NCBI GenBank assembly: GCA_002787235.1
Contig: PCWG01000002.1
Span: 59,250-123,249 of the forward strand
Reading direction: 5' to 3'
DNA from: Nitrospinae bacterium CG11_big_fil_rev_8_21_14_0_20_45_15
Lineage (GTDB): Bacteria; Nitrospinota; Nitrospinia; Nitrospinales; VA-1
Length of the DNA: 64,000 nucleotides
In this document: piece after piece, positions 28,624-36,993 of the stretch
How the letters are laid out: each line of letters begins with the position of its first letter
How positions within the stretch are numbered: the first letter of the stretch is position 1
Program-made: the position numbers and the translations under genes
Notes under the pieces: model-generated
The model's input: the letters and a program-made list of their open reading frames with translations, nothing else
Databases searched by the model: none
What the model was told of the DNA's origin: nothing

Positions 28624-29439
28624 TCAGGTGACAAAGAAAAATAATGAGGTGAATATCAGGTCTGCAATGATGATCAGAATCATCGAAACGACGACGGAAG
28701 TTCTGGTGTTTTCACCGACTTTCTCAGCCCCGCCCTCGATAATAAAGGCCATGTAACTCCCGACCATCACTATGATAACGGCAAAGACTCCGCTTTTGAT
28801 GAGTCCTGTGACGACATCTTTAATGACCATTGCCTCTATGGATCGGTCGTAATAGGCGATGGGGTCGATGCCCAGGGTTGTGATGCCAATGAGAAACCCA
28901 CCCAGGATTCCCATCAAATCCGCCATAATGGTCAGACAGGGCAACATAACGAGAATGGCAATGAAGCGCGGGGTGATGAGGAACTTGACCGGATTGAGTG
29001 CCATCGTCTCCAGTGCCAGAATTTCGTCAGAGACTTTCATCGTGCCCATTTCTGCGGTGAAGGCGGCACCCACTCGACCCGCCATGACCAGGGCTGTCAT
29101 GAGGGGTCCCAACTCTCTTGTAATGGAAACACCCACCAAAGCACCGACAAAGTCCAAAGCTCCCAGTCGGGCCAATTGCGATGCGGTCTGGAAAGCGAGA
29201 ATGACGCCGATGAGAAAGGATACGAGAAAAACGATGGTGGTCGATTTGACACCGACTTCCTCCATCTGCGTCCAGATGGGTTTCCACTTGTTGGGTTTGC
29301 CGCGGAATGGCTCGATGAAAGTACAATAGAAAGTCGCCCGGGTGAGGTAATACATGCCGCTGATTTCTTTAAAGAAATTCTCAGCGACCGCCCAGGCTTG
29401 AAAAGCATTGTGTCCTATGAAGCCAAAAAAAAATCTCAC
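28624..29439 (-). CDS. mlaE: Lipid-transport permease MlaE
   Basis: The 271-aa protein has an amphipathic N-terminal helix and about five to six membrane segments. SFLIGVILAFQTASQLARLGALDFVGALVGVSITRELGPLMTALVMAGRVGAAFTAEMGTMKVSDEIDAL-type sequence (here DEILALETM) is diagnostic of the MlaE/Ttg2B family. The start is GTG, and the preceding TGA of a degenerate STAS frame overlaps it as GTGA, a coupling arrangement discussed separately. Confidence 0.92.
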   Translation of the reverse strand: MRFFFGFIGHNAFQAWAVAENFFKEISGMYYLTRATFYCTFIEPFRGKPNKWKPIWTQMEEVGVKSTTIVFLVSFLIGVILAFQTASQLARLGALDFVGALVGVSITRELGPLMTALVMAGRVGAAFTAEMGTMKVSDEILALETMALNPVKFLITPRFIAILVMLPCLTIMADLMGILGGFLIGITTLGIDPIAYYDRSIEAMVIKDVVTGLIKSGVFAVIIVMVGSYMAFIIEGGAEKVGENTRTSVVVSMILIIIADLIFTSLFFFVT

Positions 29440-29525
29440 GAATTGGTTTTCCTCAAACCCTTTGCAAAGCCTTCGAGCGTATCGAAAATCTCAAAGACTG
29501 TCTCAGCAACCAGGCGATTTTTAAA
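29436..29525 (-). pseudogene. Degenerate duplicate of a STAS gene 3' end
   Basis: Between the STAS stop and the mlaE start, the minus strand encodes RLVAETVFEIFDTLEGFAKGL then a stop. The intact STAS protein ends RLLTVFEVFDTIEDALQGV. DNA similarity is visible across the stretch. The fragment lies in a different frame from the intact gene, has no start of its own, and its TGA overlaps the mlaE GTG. It is a leftover of a second STAS (MlaB-like) gene or of a partial tandem duplication. Confidence 0.6.
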
Positions 29526-29532
29526 ACAACTT

Positions 29533-29871
29533 TTAAACCCCTTGCAGGGCGTCTTCGATGGTGTCGAAAACCTCAAAGACGGTCAGCAACCGGGCAATTT
29601 CGAAAACGTCTTTCACCGTAGGGCTCAATTGAGTCAGGCGAAACTTTTTACCTTTGGAATGGCTCCATTGCAAACCTTCCACGAGCGTGGCGATTCCTGA
29701 GCTGTCTATGTAAGGAACTTTGGAAAGATCGACGATAATAGAGCGACTGTTTTCATGAAACAGAGGTGCCAGAAAGTTACGGATTTTAGGTGAAGCGGCC
29801 ATGTCAAATTCGCCGTCTATAAAAACGGTGACCACCCCTTCTTTTTCCTCTGAATGCAAATTGACCTTCAT
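29533..29871 (-). CDS. STAS-domain anti-sigma factor antagonist
   Basis: The 112-aa protein is a complete STAS domain (VTVFIDGEFDMAASPKIRNFL; IIVDLSKVPYIDSSGIATLVEGL). IDSSGIA holds the serine that partner kinases phosphorylate in SpoIIAA/RsbV proteins. It overlaps the upstream RsbW-like kinase by 4 bases (ATGA), so the two form a partner-switching pair. Its place just before mlaE leaves open a role like MlaB, the STAS subunit of the Mla transporter. Confidence 0.88.
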   Translation of the reverse strand: MKVNLHSEEKEGVVTVFIDGEFDMAASPKIRNFLAPLFHENSRSIIVDLSKVPYIDSSGIATLVEGLQWSHSKGKKFRLTQLSPTVKDVFEIARLLTVFEVFDTIEDALQGV

Positions 29872-30311
29872 GCATCATCCTTTTCTTTATGATCGACCAT
29901 GTGCGGTTTTAAATTTTTAGTCATTGTGAGCAGAGTCCCCTTTTCACGCTGAGTGCAATAACTGACAGAATCCATGATTTTGTTGATGAAAAATGTCCCC
30001 AACCCACCCGGCTTGACGTCATCAAGGCAACGCGGCTGAAATGTGGAGGTGTCGCATTGCTTGCCATAATCTCGAATATTCACTTCAAAGACATCATTGT
30101 CTATTGTGTAGGAAATTTCTATCGTATGGTGGGTTTCGCCTTCGTATCCGTATTTGATTACATTTGAGCAGGCTTCGTCCACGCATAAGGCGAGTTGACC
30201 CGTCAACTCTTCCGGCAATTCAAAGAGAGTCAGTATTTGCTGGAGTGTCTTGCGATTGACGCATAAATAGCGTGGATCGCTGGGAATGGTAATTTTAATG
30301 GATTGAGCCAT
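29868..30311 (-). CDS. RsbW/SpoIIAB-like serine kinase, anti-sigma type
   Basis: About 147 aa from ATG 30311, chosen over the track start because AGGAGG precedes it and the fold begins there. It is a GHKL ATPase: DEACSNVIKYGYEG (N box), VNIRDYGKQ and KPGGLGTFFI (G box). Such kinases phosphorylate a STAS antagonist and sequester a sigma factor or another target. It is first in the rsbW-STAS-mlaEFD run. No sigma factor gene is nearby, so the regulated target may be the transporter itself (inference). Confidence 0.88.
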   Translation of the reverse strand: MAQSIKITIPSDPRYLCVNRKTLQQILTLFELPEELTGQLALCVDEACSNVIKYGYEGETHHTIEISYTIDNDVFEVNIRDYGKQCDTSTFQPRCLDDVKPGGLGTFFINKIMDSVSYCTQREKGTLLTMTKNLKPHMVDHKEKDDA

Positions 30312-30553
30312 GCGGCCTCCTGATAACTGCAAAACGCAGAAAATTCTCACCGAACAAACAGTGTACTCCGGTTTGGCCAATTCAATGCTGAGGGAGGATG
30401 GTAATGTAATGACGAATCAGTGGATTTCCGATCAGCATACGGGCCGATTGTTGTGTGCAAAATAAAAGTTTCCCTATTGTACCTCATTGAGATGGGAATT
30501 TTCTAGTTTCAATGAGCTTCTCAATTTTATTCATCGTCCAAAAAAACAGTTTT

Positions 30554-31255
30554 CTATAGGTTTTTTCGTTTTTCGTCAGGAATCAGTTCTCCGTTTTCGA
30601 GAATCAGGGTTCTTGTCCCAAATTCTTCAGCGAGAGCGGGTTGATGCAGGTTGCATATCAGGGTAGTTCCTTTTTTTTGATTGATATCACGTAAAATTTC
30701 CATGATGGATCGGGCCGTTTCGGGGTCGAGACTGGCAACGGGTTCGTCGGCGAGAATGATTTCCGGTTCTTGCATGAGTGCTCTGGCAATTCCGACGCGC
30801 TGGCTTTGGCCACCGCTCAGAGTTCCGGCAGGGCTGTGACTTTTTTCAGCAAGGCCAAGATCGCTGAGATGACCTAAGGCCGACTGGATGTCATTTTCGC
30901 TCCAGCGTCCGAGCAAACTGGCTCCGCTGGAAAGATAGCCCAGCCTTCCAGCAAGGACATTGGTCAAGACTGAGCTTTCTTTGACCAGATTGTAGTTCTG
31001 AAAAATCATCCCCATTTTTCTGCGCATCTTTTTTAATTGTTTGGGATTGTTGCCTAAAACTTCCTCGCCGGAAATATATACTTTCCCTGATGAAGGCTGA
31101 ACCAGCCGATTGATGCATCGCAATAAAGTTGATTTCCCTGCACCGCTTTTCCCTAAAACCGTGATGAATTCGCCTCGGGCAATTTGAAATGAAATATTTT
31201 TTAAGGCCACCGTCCCGTCGGAATAAATTTTGGATAAATTCTCAATACGTATCAT
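30554..31255 (-). CDS. phnC: Phosphonate-type ABC transporter ATPase
   Basis: The 233-aa protein has Walker A GKSGAGKST, signature LSGGQSQRVGIARAL, Walker B IILADEPVASLDP and the MGMIFQNYNLVKESSVLTNVLAGRLGY stretch typical of PhnC. It would power uptake of phosphonate, phosphite or a similar anion. It lies 64 bases after the binding-protein gene, but the PhnE permease is absent here. About 240 gene-free bases follow before the rsbW-like gene. Confidence 0.85.
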   Translation of the reverse strand: MIRIENLSKIYSDGTVALKNISFQIARGEFITVLGKSGAGKSTLLRCINRLVQPSSGKVYISGEEVLGNNPKQLKKMRRKMGMIFQNYNLVKESSVLTNVLAGRLGYLSSGASLLGRWSENDIQSALGHLSDLGLAEKSHSPAGTLSGGQSQRVGIARALMQEPEIILADEPVASLDPETARSIMEILRDINQKKGTTLICNLHQPALAEEFGTRTLILENGELIPDEKRKNL

Positions 31256-31319
31256 TTTAGTTCAGAGAGACAGGGCAATGGCTGATGTTGGGATGGATGG
31301 GACCACAGAAAAATACATA

Positions 31320-32249
31320 TCATTGCATTTCCTTCGGTTGCAGAAATTGTCGGGCCTTGCGGACGGGGTCAAAGAGTGCATCGAGGTCCGCAAGTCCGCT
31401 GATGCCGTAAACCTGTTTCAACACTTTACTGCCGACAGGAGTGCGAGCCAAACGTTTCAGTCCTTCTTTTATTTTGATTTTCAACTCCGGGTCCAGATCA
31501 TTTCGTACAGAAACCGTGTCATTGGGGATTTCACTGGTGTAGGCGATGACGCGAATTTTATCAAAAACATCCGGATAACTGTCTGCGACAGCCGCCCGTG
31601 CGTCGTCATAAGCGGCCCCTGCAGAGACACGGCCTTTTAAGAGACTGAGCACGACTGCATTGTGCGAACCTGCAAAAATGCTGTTCTTGAATAAAATATC
31701 GGGGTCCAGTCCTTTGGATCGAAGGAGAGCTTTGGGGTAGAGATGACCGGATGCGGATGCGGGATCGCCGTAGGCGAAAGTCTCACCTTTCAGATCGGCA
31801 AGAGTTTTGATGTTGCTATCGGCACGCACCATGATCTGGCCTCTGTAAAAGGGACTGCCAAATCGCATGACAATCAGCAACAGATCAACGTTGAATTTTT
31901 CCTTGGCCATGACATAGCTGAAAGTCGCAAGCCAGCCGACATCGACTTGCCCGGCACCCATGGCTTCGACAACGGCGGCGTAACTGGTTGCGACAGAGGT
32001 TTTGAAATGCAGTCCCGTTTCGGCTTGTAACAATGAGGCAATTTCCTGACCGCCTTTTAAAATGACCTGACTGTCCCCAGAGGGTACAAACATCATGCGG
32101 ATAGGTCGATCGGGTCCTCCCAAAGGAGACAGAGCCATCGAAACGCTGTCTGGAAAAAAGCTGAGCGAGAGAAACGTGCTGAAGAAGCAGATTTTAAGAA
32201 AAAATCGGGTTGTGGCGTCTATGGATGATTTTTTTTGTATGAAGGACAT
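31320..32249 (-). CDS. phnD: PhnD-family periplasmic binding protein
   Basis: The 309-aa protein has a hydrophobic N-terminal segment (FFLKICFFSTFLSLSFFPDSVSMA) that should export it. The PhnD/SsuA-like fold follows: RMMFVPSGDSQVI, TSVATSYAAVVEAMGAGQVDVGWLATFSYV and KGETFAYGDPASASGHLYPKALL, a ligand-binding signature of the phosphate/phosphite/phosphonate group. The ligand could be one of these anions or, in a permease-less setting, a signal presented to the neighbouring kinase (inference). Confidence 0.82.
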   Translation of the reverse strand: MSFIQKKSSIDATTRFFLKICFFSTFLSLSFFPDSVSMALSPLGGPDRPIRMMFVPSGDSQVILKGGQEIASLLQAETGLHFKTSVATSYAAVVEAMGAGQVDVGWLATFSYVMAKEKFNVDLLLIVMRFGSPFYRGQIMVRADSNIKTLADLKGETFAYGDPASASGHLYPKALLRSKGLDPDILFKNSIFAGSHNAVVLSLLKGRVSAGAAYDDARAAVADSYPDVFDKIRVIAYTSEIPNDTVSVRNDLDPELKIKIKEGLKRLARTPVGSKVLKQVYGISGLADLDALFDPVRKARQFLQPKEMQ

Positions 32250-32430
32250 AAGCTACGCTACCTAAAGATCATCTATTTTTCAAGAATCTTTAATCATCAG
32301 GAAGACTATATAAGGTAATGCCTGGTAGAAAAGCAGGGCTTGGTTTTTTAACAGTTGCTTTACTCATGCCTATCTATGAAAATGGGGTTTTGAAACCAAA
32401 GCTTGTTCGATATAAAATCAGACATCGTAT

Positions 32431-32456
32431 TTCACCGAGCCAATCGATTCGGTGAA
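32431..32456. promoter_or_regulatory. 8-bp inverted repeat in the phnD / HD-GYP divergent region
   Basis: TTCACCGA and TCGGTGAA are perfect inverted copies separated by 10 bases. They lie in the ~290-base gap between divergent genes, 85 bases before the response-regulator ATG. No T-run follows, so an operator or leader hairpin is more likely than a terminator. The rest of this gap shows nothing else I can support. Confidence 0.35.
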
Positions 32457-32540
32457 TGACTGAAAAATATTTTAACAAGCACCTCCTGTCTTCATGCGCA
32501 GTTTTCAAGAAATGAACCCTTGAGAACAGTTTTTAATACC

Positions 32541-33578
32541 ATGCTATCTAACGAAGAAATTTTATCCGCTCGCTTAATGGTTGTGGACGACGAACCCAAC
32601 AATGTTGTCTTACTGGAAGAGGGTTTGAAAAGAGAAGGCTTTACTCGTATAAAATCGCTCACTGATCCGCGAGAGGTTCTTGAATTGTACAAGGATTTTC
32701 GACCTCACTTGATTCTTTTGGACATAAATATGCCGCATCTGGATGGCTTTCAGGTGATGGAACAACTCAATGTAGTGGAGCAGGGGGGCTACATACCGGT
32801 TTTAGTGTTGACAGCTTCCAGCGACAGGCAGGTTCGGCTGAAGGCATTGAAATTTGGGGCCAGAGACTTTTTAACCAAACCGATAGATTTGCTGGAAACC
32901 ATTTGCCGGGTACGTAATCTTGTGGAAACCCGGATGCTGAATGAAGATTTAGAAGAAAAGGTAAGGCAACGGACTGCAGAATTGAATGAGACCCGCCTGG
33001 AAGTCATTCGAAAATTGGGGAGGGCGGCAGAATATCGGGACAATCAGACGGGGATGCATGTTTTGCGCATGAGTCATTTCTCGGCGGCTCTGGCACGCGA
33101 AGTGGGATTCAGTTCCGAGGAGTGTGAACTTCTGCTCAACGCCAGTCCTATGCATGATATTGGAAAAATTGGCATTCCTGACGGCATACTTCTCAAACCC
33201 GGTAGCTTGGACGATGAGCAATGGACGAAAATGCGAACGCATACCGAGATCGGCGGTCTGATTCTCGATGGTAAAGGCAATATGCTCATGAAATTGGCAC
33301 AATCCATTGCCCTGCATCATCATGAAAAATGGGATGGTTCTGGATACCCGGATAAACTTAAGGGCGAAGAAATTCCGATTGAAGTGCGCATAGTCACTAT
33401 TTGTGATGTGTTTGATGCGTTGACTTCTGCGCGTCCCTATAAAAAAGCATGGCCGGTTGAAGAGGCTTTGGATTTTCTCCAACGCTATAAAGGGAAAAAT
33501 TTTGATCCCGATCTGGTTGACAAGTTTGTAGAAATACTGCCAGAGATTCTCCGCATTAGAGATACGTTTGTTGATTAA
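32541..33578 (+). CDS. Response regulator with HD-GYP output domain
   Basis: About 345 aa from ATG 32541 (the track's TTG 32520 is less likely). Residues ~12-130 form a receiver (LMVVDDEP acidic pocket, phospho-Asp in LILLDINMP, Lys in FLTKP). A short helix leads to an HD-GYP domain: SPMHDIGKIGIPD, HTEIGG, HHHEKWDGSGYPDKLKGEEIP. HD-GYP domains hydrolyse cyclic-di-GMP. It is 25 bases upstream of a hybrid sensor kinase that is its probable phosphodonor. Confidence 0.9.
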   Translation: MLSNEEILSARLMVVDDEPNNVVLLEEGLKREGFTRIKSLTDPREVLELYKDFRPHLILLDINMPHLDGFQVMEQLNVVEQGGYIPVLVLTASSDRQVRLKALKFGARDFLTKPIDLLETICRVRNLVETRMLNEDLEEKVRQRTAELNETRLEVIRKLGRAAEYRDNQTGMHVLRMSHFSAALAREVGFSSEECELLLNASPMHDIGKIGIPDGILLKPGSLDDEQWTKMRTHTEIGGLILDGKGNMLMKLAQSIALHHHEKWDGSGYPDKLKGEEIPIEVRIVTICDVFDALTSARPYKKAWPVEEALDFLQRYKGKNFDPDLVDKFVEILPEILRIRDTFVD

Positions 33579-33603
33579 TGTATGGTAATTTTTTTAATTG
33601 ACG

Positions 33604-36600
33604 ATGAATGACCTCCTGAACAATCCGAAAAAATCATTCGACAATTTTCCGACTTCCAAGTCGATATCGCAGTGGCTACTCATCCCAATCTTTATTTTGG
33701 TTTTTTTGGGGGCAGGGTGGAAAACCTTGACCACCGTTGAAACGGAAATCAAAACCAACCTCCAGCAACAACTCAATAGTTCACTCGATCTATTGACCGA
33801 AAATCTTAAAATCTGGAAAATCAAAGAAATCGCAGACGTGGAATTCTGGGCTCAGGAACCCGAGGTTAGAAAAAAAGTTCAGGCCATATTCTCCCATTTC
33901 AACAGCGGAGCCCAATCCAGGACTCAATTGTTGGCGTCGCCCAATCTTGCACAGTTGCGTCTTCAAATGAAGTCGCTGATTGAAAGAAGGAAGGACATCG
34001 GTTTTGTCATCATCCTCCCTTCAGGGCTTCAAATTGGAGCGTATCAAGACGCGTTGGTAGGCAAGGACGATCTCATCAAACGTGACGGCGGATTCATTGC
34101 CAGTGCATTGCAAGGAAAGTCCGACGTTTCCTTGCCCTTTTGGTTGACAGAGGATCGATACGAACAAGGAGTTCTGCAAAGCGGAGAATACGTTCAGTTG
34201 AGCGTCGCCCCAGTCAAGGACGACAATGGAATGGTTGTTGCTGTTCTTGGGCTTCTTCGGCACCCTGATGCCAACTTCACACCCATTTTAAAAGTCGGGC
34301 ATCCCGGGCAAATGGGCGAGGCGTATGCCTTCAATTCTCAAGGTCTTTTGATCTCTGAAAGTCGTTTTCTTGATGACTTAAAGGCAAAAGGTTTTGTCCC
34401 GGATCAACCCGGTGTCAAGGCCATGTTGCGATTGGAGATTCGCGATCCGGGTTCAAGTGTTTCTAAAGGCAACGAGAAGGAAAGTCATAAATTCCCCTTC
34501 ACTCAGATGGCTGTTTCTGCTCTTGCAGGAGAAAGAGGAGTCGATGTGAACGGTTATCGCGATTACCGTGGCGTCCCGGTTGTGGGGGCCTGGGCCTGGT
34601 TGAACGATATGCATTTTGGAATTGCGGTGGAAATCGATACCAGCGAAGCTTTTGTGCTTCTGTCTCATCTGGAGGGTATTTTCATAACCATTCTTTTATT
34701 GTTATTTGTATTGGGGCTGGGATTTTTGATTCTGCAATTGCAGGAAAGATCGACACAACGTAAATATCTGGAATTGCAGAAAGGTGCTAAAAAACAAAGC
34801 GAGCATTTTGATGTTATTTTCAACAATATTGTTGATGGTGCGATCACTATTTCCAGCGCGGGAATCATCGAATCCATCAATCCAAGTGGTTTGCAAATTT
34901 TTGGTTACAAAAATGAGAAGGAACTGGTTGGAGAAAATGTTTCCATGCTCATGCCTCCAGAAGAGGGTGAAAAACACGATGGTTATCTCGAAAGATATCT
35001 TAAAACGGGTGTTCCTCATATCATTGGCATAGGGCGAGAGGTCGAGGGAAAACGTAGGGATGGATCTTTTTTCCCGATGGATCTGGCTGTGAGTGAGGTG
35101 ACACTGTCTGAAGAACGTTTTTTCATCGGCATCGTGCGCGACATCAGCGAACGCAAGAGAATTGAAAGTGCTCTGAAGACCGAAACGCAATATTTAAAAT
35201 TTCTCACAGCTTCTGCTCTGGCGGCGAATGATTACGCCGATTTTGAAAGAGCCATGCAAAGTTGTATGGAGCAGGTTTGCGACCTGATAAAATGGCCTGC
35301 GGGGCATCTTTTCCTCTGTGATAATGAGAATAGTCAATTACTCTCGACAAGCATCTGGCACATGGAATTGAATGAAGAGTTCATTCCTTTCAAGAGGGTT
35401 ACGGAGGAAACGGTTTTTACTCCGGGGAAGGGCTTGCCCGGTCGGGTCATGGCATCCGGTGAGTCAGAATGGATTGAAGATATATTTAATGACACAGCTC
35501 TTCCTCGCGCACAAAAGCTGAGCCCATGCCCTTTCCGCGGGTCCTTCGGATTTCCTGTATTGGTCAAGGGGCAAGTGGTGGCTGTTCTGGAATTTTTTTC
35601 AAAAAAGGTGGAGCCCAGAAACGAACGTATTCTGGAAGTCACGCGAGATATCGGGGTGCAGATCAGTCGCGTTATGGAGCGCATAGAGTACGAAAACAAT
35701 TTGGTTGCCGCCAAGGAAGAAGCCGAACGTGCGAGTCGTGTGAAGTCTGAATTTTTGTCACGGATGAGCCATGAATTAAGAACCCCGCTCAATGCCATCC
35801 TGGGTTTTTCACAGTTACTGGAAATTGATGATGGTATTTCCGATAGTAACAAAAACTTTGTTGGACGAATTTCTGGCGCAGGAAAACATTTGCTGGATTT
35901 GATCAACGAAGTGTTGGATTTGGCGCGACTCGATGCGGGGAAAATCGCAATCACTCTCGAGCCTTGTCATTTGAAAAGGGTGGCAGAAGATGCCGTTTCC
36001 CTGATTCGGCCACTGGCCGAAGAAAAAAGAATTCGCCTGGAAAATAAAATTCAGGATGATTGTTTTTTTGTAATGGCGGACAATATTCGACTGCGGCAGG
36101 TATTGCTCAATCTATTGTCTAATGCGATCAAATACAACAACGAGAATGGTTCTGTAATGCTTGATTGTTTGCCAGACGAAGGTTACATTTGTATCAATGT
36201 TACCGATACGGGAAAGGGGATTGATCTTGCACGTAAAGACGATTTGTTCGAGCCTTTCAATCGCATGGGTGAAACCGATGCTCACACTGAAGGTGCTGGA
36301 ATTGGGTTGGCGATCACAAAGAAGTTAGCCGAATTGATGAAGGGGTGCATTGATGTTGAGAGTGAATTTGAGAAAGGCAGTTGTTTTACAGTCAAGATTC
36401 CGGGTGGAAAAGTAGATAAGCCTCTGCCCGTGGTGAAAACTTCTGCAGGGCTTCCCTCAGTGCCTTCTACGGGAGTTAAAACTGTGCGAAAAGTGCTTTA
36501 CATAGAAGACAATCCCGACAATTTAGAATTGGTCAAATCAATTTTTAGACGCCATTCAAATATGAAACTCCTGTCTGCTGTCAGTGCGGAATTGGGGGTA

Positions 36601-36861
36601 GAGATGGCTGAAGTCCATCAACCCGATCTGATTCTAATGGACATCAATCTTCCGGGGATGCTGGGCGACGAAGCTTTTCTAAAACTGCAAAAGATAGAAG
36701 CAACAAAAGATATTCCCGTCATCGCACTCAGCGCAAATGCCATGAAAAGAGATATCAGAAGTGCACTTGAAAAAGGTTTCATTGATTACATCACCAAACC
36801 CATTGAAGTCTCCAGTTTTATGAAAAGCATTCAGAGGGTCTTTGATAAACCGAAAACTTGA
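33604..36861 (+). CDS. Hybrid sensor histidine kinase (Cache-PAS-GAF-HisKA-HATPase-REC)
   Basis: About 1,085 aa. ATG 33604 is preferred over TTG 33598. One membrane segment near residue 25 and another at ~360-385 (GIFITILLLLFVLGLGFLIL) bracket a periplasmic sensor region of double-Cache type. PAS (~400-520, ending VRDISERKRIE), GAF (~530-700), HisKA with SHELRTPLNAILGF, HATPase (NLLSNAIKYN, DTGKGI, GAGIGLAI) and a C-terminal receiver (LILMDINLPGM, YITKP) follow. It likely senses an external small molecule and signals to its own receiver and to the upstream HD-GYP regulator. Confidence 0.9.
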   Translation: MNDLLNNPKKSFDNFPTSKSISQWLLIPIFILVFLGAGWKTLTTVETEIKTNLQQQLNSSLDLLTENLKIWKIKEIADVEFWAQEPEVRKKVQAIFSHFNSGAQSRTQLLASPNLAQLRLQMKSLIERRKDIGFVIILPSGLQIGAYQDALVGKDDLIKRDGGFIASALQGKSDVSLPFWLTEDRYEQGVLQSGEYVQLSVAPVKDDNGMVVAVLGLLRHPDANFTPILKVGHPGQMGEAYAFNSQGLLISESRFLDDLKAKGFVPDQPGVKAMLRLEIRDPGSSVSKGNEKESHKFPFTQMAVSALAGERGVDVNGYRDYRGVPVVGAWAWLNDMHFGIAVEIDTSEAFVLLSHLEGIFITILLLLFVLGLGFLILQLQERSTQRKYLELQKGAKKQSEHFDVIFNNIVDGAITISSAGIIESINPSGLQIFGYKNEKELVGENVSMLMPPEEGEKHDGYLERYLKTGVPHIIGIGREVEGKRRDGSFFPMDLAVSEVTLSEERFFIGIVRDISERKRIESALKTETQYLKFLTASALAANDYADFERAMQSCMEQVCDLIKWPAGHLFLCDNENSQLLSTSIWHMELNEEFIPFKRVTEETVFTPGKGLPGRVMASGESEWIEDIFNDTALPRAQKLSPCPFRGSFGFPVLVKGQVVAVLEFFSKKVEPRNERILEVTRDIGVQISRVMERIEYENNLVAAKEEAERASRVKSEFLSRMSHELRTPLNAILGFSQLLEIDDGISDSNKNFVGRISGAGKHLLDLINEVLDLARLDAGKIAITLEPCHLKRVAEDAVSLIRPLAEEKRIRLENKIQDDCFFVMADNIRLRQVLLNLLSNAIKYNNENGSVMLDCLPDEGYICINVTDTGKGIDLARKDDLFEPFNRMGETDAHTEGAGIGLAITKKLAELMKGCIDVESEFEKGSCFTVKIPGGKVDKPLPVVKTSAGLPSVPSTGVKTVRKVLYIEDNPDNLELVKSIFRRHSNMKLLSAVSAELGVEMAEVHQPDLILMDINLPGMLGDEAFLKLQKIEATKDIPVIALSANAMKRDIRSALEKGFIDYITKPIEVSSFMKSIQRVFDKPKT

Positions 36862-36993
36862 TTCAGGGTGCTTAAAATCTACTTTAAAAAGTGCTCCAAA
36901 TTTTCTTTTATAGAAGTACAGGGAATATGCTAAAGTTGCGCTTTCATCGCTATCATTTTCTATCCTAAGGGATTTTATCTCCAGCAATCTGCT

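Noticed and set aside
32340-32350. AAGC-AGG-GCTT followed by T6, terminator-like on the plus strand
   Set aside because: Only a 4-bp stem, and no plus-strand gene lies upstream that would need terminating.
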